Shown here piece by piece: positions 41,154-53,067 of a DNA stretch of 64,000 nt. The number at the start of each line of letters is the position of its first letter. The first letter of the stretch is position 1. The position numbers and the translations under genes are program-made. This stretch comes from Periplaneta americana (lineage: Eukaryota > Arthropoda > Insecta > Blattodea > Blattidae), in the NCBI RefSeq assembly GCF_040183065.1, contig NW_027185502.1, positions 199,501 through 263,500 of the forward strand. The letters are read 5' to 3'. The notes under the pieces are model-generated. The model was given only the letters and a program-made list of their open reading frames with translations. It had not been told where the DNA came from and made no database searches.

Positions 41154-41433
41154 TACGGCCACATGAGCTACATTTATCGCAGGTTTTCTGCTACAAATGT
41201 AGCTGCCGTAATTGTCGCAAAATGGGTGGCCACACGGGCACGACAATTATTACTGCTCAGTTTCTGCGTTAAATTTTGCTAAGTGTGGCCACATGACATG
41301 CCACACATAGCGACATTTGTAGCTAGTTCTTTTGCGTTTTGCAGCACTCAGCAGTAGCATAGTGGAAGCTTTCTTCCGAGATGGATTATGAAGCCAAAGT
41401 CGCTTTGTGTGTATTGTTAGTGTACATTATTAC
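41154..41433 (+). mobile_element. left end of a GGCCACA-type TIR element
   Basis: Begins GGTACGGCCACATGAGCTAC and contains several tgtggccac motifs in both orientations. A short frame starts at 41381 (MDYEAKVALCVLLV) and is cut by the 41434-42968 element. The inverted end GGTGCGGCCACACGAGCTAC occurs at about 53437-53456. Confidence 0.55.
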
Positions 41434-42968
41434 CACAGTCTAATATATACAGTCACGAAGCTCAATACTAACTAAATATGCAAACATAGATAGTTGCTCA
41501 CCACCAGGATCGCTACTATCGCCTCATCACAGTCTCTTTCCCTAGCAGATGATAAAATGTATTGTACTTTCGACATAGTGTTCTTCTGAAAAAATTAACA
41601 TCTTCCTTCCACTATTGAAATATGAAATACATCAGGTTTATATATTATTTTCATAAAATATATATTATATTCTATAAACTCATCTTCCTGGATCTTTAGG
41701 AAGAAGGATAACTCTAACCTATTTTTCTTACAATTTATAGTACTACAAACGTCTCCTTGTCCAATATTATTATTCAAATTATTGTATTTAGCCATTTACA
41801 GTTATCACAACCGATAACGAACATTTCACAGTTTACATAGCTTTTCATAAAAATGAGAAATACGGCACAGTCAATGCCTTTGTGATCTAGACCAGGCCGT
41901 AATGTCTGTTCGGGTTTTCTATTTCAGTGTATGGATCTCAGTGAAATATTATATTATAACTTTATTGCGTATCATTGCTAAGTTTTATTTAATGCAATGT
42001 GTCCATAACTTATGTTTACTTCTTGTTACATAATATGTTGCAGAAATAATTACAAAACTGTGTTATTTTAATGTGAAGAGAATTTTACGTGTTAAAATAA
42101 GCTGTTCGCATCAACATTTTAAGTTTAGAATGGAAACTATTTTGAGGTTTATTAAAAAAGAATTTATATTGTGATTTCAATTTAGCACATCTACCTTCCT
42201 TAATTTTAGACAAAACATTTACCACACCACTCCTATGAAATTAGTGTACGTACGTGTTACTTCGTCTCTTAAGTAGATAAATACAACAATTCAGTATTCA
42301 ATTGTAGTATTAAAATACAGACAAATTGAATGTCTGGGGTATCATACATGACATTATGGTTAATTATAATGTATGATTGCGAATTTAGGAATATAAGTTA
42401 AATATAGTAAACATAACCTATAATTTTCATATGAATGGCAAGGCATTGGAGATCACTAAATTTACACAGAAAGGAGCAACTGGTACAGTAAACGTAACCT
42501 ATAATTTCAATATATCTAAATATCCGTGCGGTGCAATTGAAAATTATTGAATCATGCATAAATGAATGTACAAGAATTTCGCAATATTTAATCGAAATAA
42601 AGGCAGGTATTACACATACGAACAACGTAATTTTCACACAAAAAATAATATTACACTTTAACTCACAAGGAATTACGTCTGAAGTGTCCCCTAATCACTA
42701 TTTTAAATTTTATTAATGCAATTACACTACATTTTAGAGAAATATACTGTAGGTTACTCTTTACGCATTCCAATTAATTTATATGGTTGAAACGCCACCC
42801 TTCGTGATCAAGTTAAGCGAGTCACATGGTCTGCCTTACGGCCTGTATTAGATCACGATGGCAGTGACACAGTCTATTGTTCCTATTACACACAGCAACT
42901 ATCGCAAGAAATGCAACTCGTTGGCAAAAAATCATCCCAAGCTTCGTGACTGTATATAGTAGACTGTG
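41434..42968. mobile_element. 1.5-kb TIR element, source-like relative of the 40342-40523 MITE
   Basis: Ends CACAGTCTAATATATACAGT and (inverted) CACAGTCTACTATATACAGT, both continuing CACGAAGCT; flanked by a perfect 7-bp duplication ttattac (41427-41433, 42969-42975). Secondary inverted blocks tttgtgatctagaccaggcc (41880) and ggcctgtattagatcacg (42838) lie inside, perhaps another element's ends. No readable transposase; a P-like or other 7-8-bp duplication superfamily is possible. Confidence 0.8.
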
Positions 42969-42979
42969 TTATTACGGTC

Positions 42980-43285
42980 ACACACAATTGTAATACACAT
43001 GAGAAGAAAATTTATAGCAGTGCCATAAAGTTGATTTTTATTCCTAGTGTCGATTTTACAACAGGCAATATTGTTTGTCAGTAACAATCGGAAGTACGGT
43101 GTGGGTGAAGGGTTTGCTGAAAGGCTGTATGAAGACCTAATTTCTCGTAGTTCTGTAGAAGGGTCATTGGGATTTACAACAGATTAGACATGCTCTTCCC
43201 TTGTCAATACATGAATTTCTAAAGCATCTCCAAGTAAAAAGGAGTTTTAAACAAGACCCAAAACACAACACAAAGAGGCAATCTG
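42980..43285. other. intergenic DNA, nothing recognised
   Basis: No recognised feature. Confidence 0.35.
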
Positions 43286-43289
43286 TTTG

Positions 43290-43800
43290 TAACATATTTG
43301 AGAGATCTGTCTTGTAAAAGATTTTTTTTTCTTTTTTTTTTTTTTGTTTTTACCAAATGAAGTCACTGTGAAGGGTTTACTGGAATGCTATTGTATAGAT
43401 TTTATTATTGAAGGATGGTTCGAAAATGAAAAAATATGTACTCTCAAAGAGCGATATTTTGAAAAGAGTACAAATAAACACATCTATTATAAAAGTTCTC
43501 TTTTTCTTGGTTTTGCAGATTGCTTATTGGACGTTGCAGCAATTTAAACTTGACCCTTATATCCCAAAATACAACTCAAAGTGAAAATGTTTTTATAATA
43601 CAACAATATTTATAAACAATACTGATTTGTGAGGTCTGTCCTGCAAAAGAATTGTACGTTTTTTACCAAACAAACTTGCTGTGAAAGGTTTGCTAGAACG
43701 TTTTTGTATACATTTTATTATTGAAGAATTCTTTAGGTCGAAATTGAAAGAAGAAAAATGTATGTACTTTGAAAGAAAGATATTTTGAAGAGAGTTAACA
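43290..43800 (+). repeat. diverged tandem duplication
   Basis: Two blocks of about 160-180 bp (43302-43475 and 43643-43800) share the order gag.tctgtcctgcaaaag, ttttaccaaa, gtgaagggtttgctggaa, ttttattattgaag, gaaaaatatgtact.t.aaagaa and atattttga.gagagt. Both retain short open frames but no recognisable product. Confidence 0.6.
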
Positions 43801-44009
43801 ATAGGGCAACTTAGCCTGGACTATACATAAGCGAAGCAATATTTATTGGCACCGTATTGTTAGTAACAAAATATGTCATATATATATTGGCATCCGATTG
43901 TTATAAATCTGTCATGATAATAATTTCCCATCTACAAGTCAATCTCCCTCTCTACTTCACTCCCTCATAAACACAAGTTGATTCTGTTGTTATGATTACA
44001 TATGAGCTA

Positions 44010-45145
44010 TTCCATCTCAAATCGACCGAAATATAGAGAAAATTGACCTTACAATTTCTAAATACAATGAAACCTTTTTTGTACGTAGAGAACTTGATAC
44101 AATGCTTTGTGCAAAGTTTGAGGCATCAGAACTTCATAGTGTTTAAATTAAAAATATTTAAATTTATTGCATTTTCATAAAATTTGCAAATTTTAACTGT
44201 TGTAACTCCGAAACTCTTTCAGCCAATGATCAAAATCATGGTTTATTTTGATGCTGAGAAATTAAAGTTTATATTGACATATAAACAGATTTTCTTACTT
44301 TTTATGGAAATGGAGAAATTTAGATTTTTCCTCATTAAGACGCCTTTGCCTAGGAAAAAATATTTTAAAAATATATAGTCATATTCCGCATTGAAATTAC
44401 AAATAAACACATATTTTTTACTGATGGTATGTTGATAAGAAAGTATTGAAAATATCAAATAAAGAAAATAAATAGTATGTGACTGAACTAACCAGGTGAC
44501 TGTGAGACAGGAGCTAGCCGAGACAGGCAAGGCCAGGAGACAAACACGTGATGTTTCGTCTAGTAGCGCATAGCTGGGCTAGCTTTATCACAAATTTTCA
44601 TAAACATAGGAGTAAAATGACGCCCAACGCTTGCTTATCATCATCTCTCGGCCAGTGCGTGCGGTACTGCACTGTTCAAATCTAGGCGTGTGAAAATAAT
44701 TTATTTAATACCCTCGAAACTTATTGCCATACCACTAAGCAAACAATGCCGAATTCCTCTTAATAATGCTAGGTTTTTTCTCAATATATTTTTACATTTT
44801 TACAAATTGGCAAAAAGCCTAAAAGTAAGTAAAATCAGATTATCTGTCTCTCTGTACACAATAAAAATAAGGATTACTTATCATAACCTACCAAATGTCA
44901 GCTTCAAAATGAGCTCTTGTTCAATGTTCTACAGTAAATGGTTCCAGAGTTCTGAGCGCTGAAAGAGGCTTGTTTTTCTAAAATACGCTAAATTTGTCGC
45001 TCAACAATACGAAAACCATTTGACTTTCGATAGTATATTTTTGCAAATGCACTCCCCTCAGCACCTTCTATAAATAGGGGAAAAAAATTAGAATATAAAA
45101 AAATGCGAGGATTTTTACTGATCGATTTCATATGGAATAGCCCAC
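44010..45145. mobile_element. TIR element of unknown superfamily
   Basis: The left end GAGCTATTCCATCTCAAATC is matched by the inverted right end GGGCTATTCCATATGAAATC (45120-45145); both continue GA.C. About 1.1 kb of AT-rich sequence lies between, with no recognisable protein. Target duplication not resolved. Confidence 0.65.
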
Positions 45146-45149
45146 ATAC

Positions 45150-45955
45150 ATACTGAGAATTTCAACCATTTAAAAAAGAGTTTACGTTATCTTAAACATG
45201 ATAGATCACGTTTCTCAGATTATTAAATTTCGAGGGAGGGGGAAACTGAAAGGTGAATCTTAGGGTATGTTACAGTCTCATATCTCAAAGTTTTTCACAA
45301 ACAAAAGATATTCTAACATTATAAGATAAGCGGGGTGGTACAAATTGCGATATCTTAGAGCTAATTCGAGAGTCAAATTTCACTGCACTCATCAATATCA
45401 CTTGTTTTATTTTTTAATACATTAGGCCTGAATAAAATGGCAAAGTATTGTAGCCTGGCTGCAAATTCAATTACCAAAAGGGAACTTAGTGGCGATATTT
45501 ACTTTTCCTTCTGATGAAGTAACAAAAAACAGGAGTAAGATTAAGAAAAGTATTTACAATTAACTTACGCATGTATTCATATGCATTTGTAAATTTACTT
45601 TGCACTAAATTATTGTAATTCTCTACTGTAAAATGAATAACTTTGATTTGTTATTTCACTCTTTTTAAAGTCTTAATCTGTGTGTCCTTTACATGACATT
45701 TGAGTTTCGCTTTCTATCTCATTCCTAAAAAATTAAAGCATAACCATTCATTTTACACGGTTGTTTGTACTTTTACTACAATTTTTTTTTTGTTTTCGTT
45801 TGCATGATATTTATTCTTAATTTATTGTCAGTTAGTAGATAAAAGTCTTTTGACTTGTATATTCTTTGACTCGCTGAGTTTCCTTTGGGAATTACTAAAG
45901 TGGAAAGAAATATATTAGGGAAAATTAATTTTAGAAACAACGAATAATTATAGTA
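45150..45955. other. intergenic DNA, nothing recognised
   Basis: AT-rich, no recognised feature. Confidence 0.35.
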
Positions 45956-45982
45956 ATCTTCTTAATATATAAAATTGAATGT

Positions 45983-46068
45983 GGGTATGTATGTATGTAT
46001 GTATGTATGTATGTATGTATGTATGTATGTATGTATGTATGTATGTATGTATGTATGTGTGTATGTTC
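45983..46068 (+). repeat. (TATG)n microsatellite
   Basis: About 20 TATG units near the Helitron 5' end; copy 2 has only two to three units at the same point, so the array expanded in copy 1. The minus-strand HTYI repeats are artefacts. Confidence 0.95.
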
Positions 46069-46458
46069 TCTATACAAATCTATATGCATTGACCAATATG
46101 TGCCAAAGTTTGCACATTTAACCTTCATAACCAGGAGAAGAACATAGGCCACATTAAAATTGTGCAAATGGACCATAAGTTAATTAAAAAATAAAAAATA
46201 GAAATAAATACGATTAAACATTCATTTATAATATTAAAATGCAATCTTCTATAGTCAATTGTTTTTTATTATTGTCTGTTGTATTCAATATCGAATTTCA
46301 CGAGGCCATGGAAATTATAACACGAAATGGAATAACATTGTTGATATACATCATGAAGGCCAAAATCTAGATAATTCATGCAATAAGTATCTTTACGCAG
46401 TCCAGGACCATAATAATATTGCGAATTTCTCGATGCAGTTGTAGATAGTGACCAGACT

Positions 46459-46865
46459 GTGTTTTATCCAAATGAATTCTTGAATTCTTTGAAACCACAA
46501 AGATTGCCACCATATAATTTAATACTTAATATGAATCACCAATTTGTACTATTGCGAAATATTGATCCACCAAAATTATGCAGCGGAACAAGAATTGGCG
46601 TGAAAAAAACTCATTCAAAACGTAGTAATAGAAATGGCAATAGGTATTAACTGGCAAAACAAAAGGAGAAGATGTTTTTATCCCACGCATTCCTATGATA
46701 CTCACTAGCATGCCTTTCGATTTTAAGTAACAGCAATTTCACTGCGACTAGCATTTGTAATAGCCATATTAAAATGAAGCTCAAGGACAGTCACTCAAAG
46801 TTGCAGACATTAACTTAAAAACTGAGTGTTTTTCACATTCTCAACTATAGTTTATACAAAGAAGT
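46459..46865 (+). pseudogene. Helitron Pif1-like helicase C-terminus, copy 1
   Basis: Reads EFLNSLKPQRLPPYNLILNM (46471-46530), then FVLLRNIDPPKLCSGTRIGV (46543-46602). After frame changes, GEDVFIPRIPMI- and PFEFK-like pieces (46668-46727) and AQGQSLKVADINLKTECFSH (46778-46838) follow. The order PP..L.LK, LLRN.DPP.LCNGTR, F.PRIPM and GQS.KVA is that of motifs V-VI of Helitron helicases. Only this C-terminal segment remains, with stops; the Rep domain is gone. Confidence 0.8.
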
Positions 46866-47498
46866 AGGAGAAAAAATTTTTACACACATCAAAAAGCAAT
46901 TCAATGATACTTTTATTATGTTGCTAATGTATGTGAATGTATGTAAGGCGACTGAAAATAACACATTATTAATTCTAAAATATACGTCTCTCAAAATATT
47001 GTTGTTCATGTCCGAAAATGTGTTACTGCAAAATTCTAACTGTATAATCACGTTGCCAATTTAGTATGTTATGCATTGTGGAAATAACAATCTCTTAATT
47101 TCTGGGGGGGAAAAAAGGTATACGTCTTTCAGAATATTAGTCTTTATGTTAAAAAAATGACATTGCGAGTTTATATTGTACCTGTATTCGGTGTATAAAA
47201 TAAGAATTAATATTATAATACAGTATGTTCTGAATCTGTGAGATACAGTTTTTCAAGTCATATTAAAAAAAATAGGTGTACAGCGGTCAAGGGGAAAAAT
47301 CTTCTAATATAAATTAAATTATATATGTTTATATTCATTCTTTTTTGCTACGACAGATAGAGAGATAAATTTTGGCTCTTAATGACACCTCAACGGGTTC
47401 AGACTGGGTACAAGGGAATTCCCTGTATATCGTCAGCTGTATCTGAAATTCAAGTGAAAGCACACAGACATGAAATTACGTGAAATGCACAGCTTCAG

Positions 47499-47689
47499 AT
47501 CAATGTACAGATCTTATAATTATTTTATCTCTGCCTCTGTGCAACGTCACATTTACGGGGGAAGAAAGGAGACAGGAGAGAGGTTGTAATGCTTTTTAAT
47601 ACGTTGACTCCCACGACTAAGATAAGTCACTTGAAACTTAACAGTCACAGATCGGCAGAGATAAAATGTAAGATCTGTAGAACATTGAT
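47499..47689. repeat. inverted repeat in copy-1-specific Helitron segment
   Basis: Arms of about 36 bp (47499-47535 and 47654-47689), sharing acagatctta and ttttatctctgcc blocks, around a 118-bp spacer. It lies in the part of Helitron copy 1 that copy 2 lacks, so it may mark a separate small insertion. Confidence 0.6.
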
Positions 47690-48589
47690 ACAATGCTAAG
47701 TGGACTTATAGGGACCGAGGGATTGTTTTTGTTTTGATGAACTTCAAGACAATGCTAATTCATTTAAAGTTTGTGTGACCGTAGCCTATATAACTTATAT
47801 GTTAGTTTGGTTTTAGTTTATTTACAGTTTGATACTTTTATTAGTTTATTTGTATGTACATACATACAAATTAAAAAACATTTGAAAGTAAGGCACGTGA
47901 TGAAATGTTTTCTTTCGTTGCCTGATCTGCAGTTGTTTTAAATTGAGTTAATCCTTTCAGTCATTTGGCTAAGGAGTTCATCAATTCATGTAAGTGATGC
48001 TATGTAAAGATTCATCTTTGTGGACGAGGAAAGCTTATTAAAGATAATTCTTTTTGATTATTTATAGTTGAGTTTCTGAGATTTCCGAAAAGTCTAACAG
48101 CCAGTTTAATTGAAAAAAGAAGCAAAAAGGGCAACCCGGGCAACGCCAGGTGCTTTCAACTGGTCTTAATATATAAAATTGAATGTGGGTATGTATGTGT
48201 GTATGTTCTCTATACAAATCTACACGCTTTGACCGATATGTGCCAAAGTTTGCACATTTAACCTTCAAAACCAGAAGAAGAACATAGGCTACATTAAAAT
48301 TGTGCAAATGGAAGTTAAACTAATTAAAAATATAAAAAATAAAAATAAATATGGTCAAACATTCATGTGTAATACTAAAATGCAATCTTCTATAGTCAAA
48401 TGTTTTTTTATTATTGTCTGTTGTATTCAACATCGACTTTCACGAGGCCATGGAAATTTTAACACGAAATTAAATTACACTGTTGTTACAGATCATGAAG
48501 GCTAAAACTAGATCATTTATGCAATAAGTATCTTTACGCAGTCCAGGACCGTATTATGAATTCCTCGATGCAGTTTTGTAGATAGTGAG

Positions 48590-48965
48590 CAAACTGTTTT
48601 ATACAACTGAATTCTAGAATTCTTTGAAACTACAAGGATTGCTACCACATAATTTACTTAATATTGAATAACCAATAGTACTATTGCGAAATATTGACCC
48701 ACCAAAATTATGCATGAATAAGAATTGGTGTGAAAAACTCATACGAAACGTAATAGAATTGGCAAAATTAACTGCAAAAATAAAAGGAGATGTTTTTATT
48801 CCACGTATTGCTAGGATACTCATTCAATTTTAAGCAACTGCAATTTCAATGCCACTAGCATTTGTAATGGCCATATTAAAATGAAGCTCAAGGACAGTCG
48901 CTCAAAGTTGCAGACATTAACTTAAAAAACTGCGTGTTTTTCATATCCTCAACTATATTTTATAC
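48590..48965 (+). pseudogene. Helitron Pif1-like helicase C-terminus, copy 2
   Basis: The same segment as in copy 1 with further indels: an LLRNIDPPKLC-type stretch (48675-48715), GDVFIPRIARI-like (48788-48818) and AQGQSLKVADIN (48889-48924). More frameshifts than copy 1; no function. Confidence 0.72.
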
Positions 48966-49504
48966 AAAGAAGTGAAAAAAAAAAAAAAGACTTTACACAT
49001 ATAAATAAGCAATTCAATGATACTTTTGTCATGTTGCTAATGTAGTATGTGAATGTACATAAGCCCACTGAAAATAACATTGTATTAATTTTCAAAATAT
49101 TGTTATTTACGTTGCAAATTTAGTATGTTAAGTGTTGTGGAAATAAAAATCTCTCAATTTCTAAAATACCGGTAAGCCTATACGTTTCTCAGAATATTAG
49201 TCTTTACGTTAAAAAATGACTTATTGCGAGTTTATATTGTATCTGTATTTTGTGTGTAAAATTAGAATTAATATAATATGTTCTGAGTTTATGAGATATA
49301 ATTTCAAATTATATTAAAAAAAAACTGGATATGATATAAGTGGGTGTACAGCGGTCAAGAGGTAAAAAAATCTTCCAATATACATTAAATTATATATGTA
49401 TATATTGATTCGATGCTGAAACTGATCAGAAAGAGGAGAAGGAATTATATTTTCGTTGGGTTTTACTTTGTTTATAGTTTGACTTTTCTATTACTTTATT
49501 TGTA

Positions 49505-49575
49505 TTTCTGGCGGTGTGGAAGAGAAGGCCTAATGGCCTTAACTACACCAGAATAAATAAATAACATAAATAAGT
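49505..49575 (+). mobile_element. 3' fragment of another retroelement with AAAT tail
   Basis: The block tctggcggtgtggaagagaa, ggcctaatggccttaactac, accagaataaataaataa is a known-looking arthropod non-LTR 3' end with an (AAAT)n tail. LINE-A copy 3 inserted into this tail, and the tail continues at 52251-52312. Confidence 0.55.
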
Positions 49576-52250
49576 AATTACAGCAAAGAAGACCAGTTTC
49601 GCAAATTTTGTAGAACATATGGACTATAGGAAAGACGGAAATAAAATCTACAAATTTCTTAATAAAACAAAATTATCAAAAAAATACAACAGAACCATTA
49701 AAATATAATAACAAAAGCTAAACTACACATAGGGAAATAGCAGACTCCCTTAACAAATTTTATGCTCAGTCTCAAAGAATACCCCAAGCTTACAAGAAAG
49801 AAGATAAAACTATCCAAAAAACTATTAGAGAATCTAATAAACCAAAAGATATACAAAATGATATTTTCAATCAAGATTTTAACGACATAGAACTGGATCT
49901 AGCAATAGAACAATTACAGAACAAAAAATCTCCAGGACCTGACAAGATCCACCCAGAGTTTATTGAACACCTTGGCAGGAAAGGAAAAGAAATCCTACTT
50001 AAACTGTATAACACATGTTGGAAAATGACTACCATCTGACTGGAAAAAAAGCCATTATCATCCCGATTTTAAAGAAAAATAAACCTTCAAACAATATTAA
50101 TAGCTTCAGACCAATATCTTTAACCAGCATTATTGCAAAAGTGATGGAAAGAATGGTAGCATCTAGACTTAACTGGTTCCTAGAATACTACAACCTACTT
50201 AATAGTTCAGACTGGCTTCAGACAGAATCATAGTACAAGTGAAAATGTACTTCTACTAAGCCAAGACATCAAGGAAGCTTTCAATAGACAAGAGGACACC
50301 TTAGCAGTATTCATTGATTTTCAGTCAGCATATGACTCAGTCTGGAGAAATAAATTAATTGAGAAGTTGCAATCAATAGGTGTGAAAAGTAACATGCTGA
50401 AATGGATAACCCAGTTTATTTCACAAAGATTTTGTGCTACAAAATATAATACATACATTTCCAAATATAAACAAACACACCGTGGACTTCCACAAGGTGC
50501 TGTTCTGAGCACAACACTCTTTAATATTTATATAAACGACCTTCCATCAATAACAAAAACTTCAGAAACCAAAATAGCTTTATTTGCTGACGACGTAGTC
50601 ATTTGGACTCCAGGCTCTCCAAAAAAAAAACCTAAATTAATTAAAGACAGAATAGAAAAAGCCCTAAACAAAGTACATGAATGGAGCTCCAAAACCCTCA
50701 TGACTATTAATGTAGAAAAAACAACTTATGAATTATTTACACTAAAATATAAACCAGTGACTATTAATATAATTTATAATGATAAACCACTCAAAGCAGT
50801 TGATGATGCCAAATACTTGGGCATCACTTTCGACAGAAAACTTAGTTGGAAAAAACATATAACAAACATCTCAGAAAAGATTGAAAAGAAACTGCAAATC
50901 CTGAAAAGGTTAACTGGTGCTAAATGGGGCTGCTCAAGGAGAGTCCTAATACAACATACAAAATGTATATTAAACCAAACCTCTTGTACTGTTCTGAAGC
51001 ATTAATAACAGCAGCAAATGCTAACATCAATAAACTTGAACAACTACAAAATCAGGCTCTTCGCCTAATCACTGGAGCAGATAATTCCACACCTGTTGAT
51101 GCCATGCTTGCCTTAACACGGATCCCATCAATTACAACAAAAACAGAAGAACAAGCACTGCTCCAACATGAGAAAATGTTACGACTGCCAAACTCTAAAT
51201 GGACAGAAAAGAACCTCCCTTCTTCAATCCTTAAAACTCATAGTAGTTTCCTAGAAAAGGTAACACAGATTAAATCCAAATTGAACATTCCTAACATCAG
51301 AGAAAATTTACTCATAAGAGAAAATCCATTGGAATTATTGCAACCTACCTTCAGTTTGGAATTAACAGAGGAAATAAGTAAATCAGACACACCAAAAGAA
51401 ATACAAAAACTTCTAGCACTGGAAACGATCAATACTAGATACCCTACAGAAGAATGGCTACATATATATATACCGACGGATCCACCACAGAAAACCCTAC
51501 TGGAGCTGGGTTTACATGTACACATTTTTCCTTTTATCATTCTGTTGGCAGAGACACAACAAATTATGATGGTGAAATAGAGGCTATACACATTGCTCTC
51601 CGACAATTATTAAATCTTCCCTTAAATAAATATAACAAGACAGTAATTCTTTCAGATTCTAAAGCTGCAATTCGGGGAATATGTTCAAATGCTACAAAGA
51701 AGTCAACAAAAATAAGAGAATGCTACAAAATGTTAACACAACTCCAAAAAGTTAATAAGATTGTCCATCTCCAGTGGATTCCAGCACACTGTGGAGTCAT
51801 GGGGAATGAAACCGCAGACACACTTGCCAAGAAAGGCACAACAATAAAACAAAAATCTAAATTTAATATCTCATATTCCTCAATAAAACGCTTGATCACT
51901 ACAAAATTTTCTCATTCATACCTACAAGAAATAGAATCAAATGCTAAAGACAAAAAATGGATTACACTACTTTCCAACCCAGATATAATCCCCCAGAGAC
52001 CAAGGAAAACAGCAGTTGCAGCCTTCAGACTATTGACAAATCATGACTGTCTAGCAAGTCATCTCTACAGAATAGGTATCTCAGCTTCACCAATATGTGT
52101 CCTGTGTAACGATCCAGCAGAAATGAATGAAGATCACTTGAAGACCTGTGAAGCATTAAGATCAGAAGAAATTACAGTTCAAAAGTATTGGAAAGCACGA
52201 CTGCTAATGGCTTCATTGCCAGATGCAAGGCACTAGACAACAACAACAAC
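49574..52250 (+). mobile_element. LINE-A copy 3 (longest, best preserved)
   Basis: 5' truncated upstream of the RT; ends in (CAA)n at 52237-52250. A candidate 11-bp duplication aacataaataa flanks it (49563-49573 and 52248-52258), inside an (AAAT)n tract, so some overlap with the tail is possible. Coding content is described with the pseudogene 49880-52236. Confidence 0.88.
49880..52236 (+). pseudogene. LINE-A copy 3 ORF2 (RT and RNase H)
   Basis: RT starts with NKKSPGPDKIHPEFIEHLG (49921-49977), then KKAIIIPILKKNKPSNNINS and FRPISLTSIIAKVMERMVAS (50046-50165), VFIDFQSAYDSVWRNKLIEK (50305-50364), the palm block HRGLPQGAVLSTTLFNIYIN (50478-50537), FADDVVIWTPGSPKKKP (50584-50634) and the AKYLGITFDRKLSWKKHITN thumb (50809-50868). 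RNase H: YIYTDGSTT, YDGEIEAIH, VILSDSKAAIRGI and QWIPAHCGVMGNETADTLAK (51453-51830), all four acidic residues present. C-terminal finger CVLCNDPAEMNEDHLKTC. Only four lesions are evident: frameshifts near 50020, 50205, 50930 and 51475. The protein is therefore nearly complete from the RT fingers on but broken. Confidence 0.9.
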
Positions 52251-52312
52251 ATAAATAAATAAATAAATAAATAAATAAAAACAAATAAATAACAATAAAT
52301 AAATAAACAAAT
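52250..52312 (+). repeat. (AAAT)n microsatellite
   Basis: About 14 AAAT-type units with a few CAAAT variants, the continuation of the tail at 49552-49572. Confidence 0.9.
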
Positions 52313-52910
52313 TTAAAACAACAGTTTAACATCAGGCACATAATGAAATGTTTTCTTTTCGGTGCCTGATTTACAACTGTTTTAAATTGAATTAACACTG
52401 GCAGGCATTTGGCTAAGGAGTTCATTAATTCATGTAAGTGACGTTAAGTAAAGATTCATCTTTATAGGCGAGAAAAGCTTAGTAAAGACAATTCGTTTTG
52501 GTTGTGTATAGTTAGGTTTCCGAGATTTCCGAAAATTTAATAACCAGTTTAATTATAAATAGAAGCAGGAAGGAAAACCCAGGCAATGCCAGGTTCTTTC
52601 AGCTAGTAATAATATAAAACTTAAGGACAAGCATCTAACACGTTAGGCCTATTCGTGACCAATAATTTTCCTCCTTGAACGAAGTAACATTGTTGTTAGT
52701 TACTGGGAATTTCTTATTATGAAATCCATATTTTTAAACTTTAACTTTATACTAACAATGGATTGTTATTACGTGCGGGTAGTCTAATGAGAGGAAATTT
52801 TTGTAGAATAACTTTACAGGATATTTAAATAACTTGAAAGTTTTTCGTTGAATAAAGAGACACATGAATATCACTTTATTAATGACTTTATCGCTGATCA
52901 TTGCTTGCTA

Positions 52911-52941
52911 TTATTACTACTACTACTACTACTACTACTAC

Positions 52942-52999
<58 letters not shown>
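52911..52999 (+). repeat. (CTA)n(TTA)n microsatellite
   Basis: CTA units (52914-52942) followed by about 19 TTA units. Long poly-Ile/poly-Thr frames across it are artefacts. Confidence 0.95.
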
Positions 53000-53067
53000 G
53001 TAAAATTAAGAAATGTATATAAAAAGTTTATACAAGATTTTCCTACGTATGATTTAATAACTACAAA

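Larger units (their letters stand above)
45960..48163 (+). mobile_element. Helitron copy 1
   Basis: 5' end TCTTAATATATAAAATTGAA; 3' end CTGG (a CTRR end) preceded by a small GGC-aac-GCC hairpin (48140-48150), as expected of Helitrons. It carries a decayed C-terminal piece of the Pif1-like Rep/helicase protein (46459-46865) and a (TATG)n tract near its 5' end (45983-46068). A segment at about 47345-47800 is absent from copy 2. Copy 2 begins at the very next base. Confidence 0.82.
48164..52606 (+). mobile_element. Helitron copy 2, directly abutting copy 1, with nested LINE-A
   Basis: Starts TCTTAATATATAAAATTGAA at the base after the CTGG end of copy 1 and ends CTAG (52603-52606) followed by T, with a GGC-aat-GCC hairpin (52584-52592). 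It aligns with copy 1 throughout, including the decayed helicase piece (48590-48965) and the final 250 bp (atgaaatgttttcttt.., ggctaaggagttcat.aattc). It is interrupted near 49505-52320 by another element's 3' fragment (gaagagaaggcctaatggcc) with an (AAAT)n tail and by LINE-A copy 3. Confidence 0.82.

Noticed and set aside
45931-46176. Minus-strand frame with HTYI repeats
   Set aside because: Translation of the (TATG)n tract at the Helitron 5' end.
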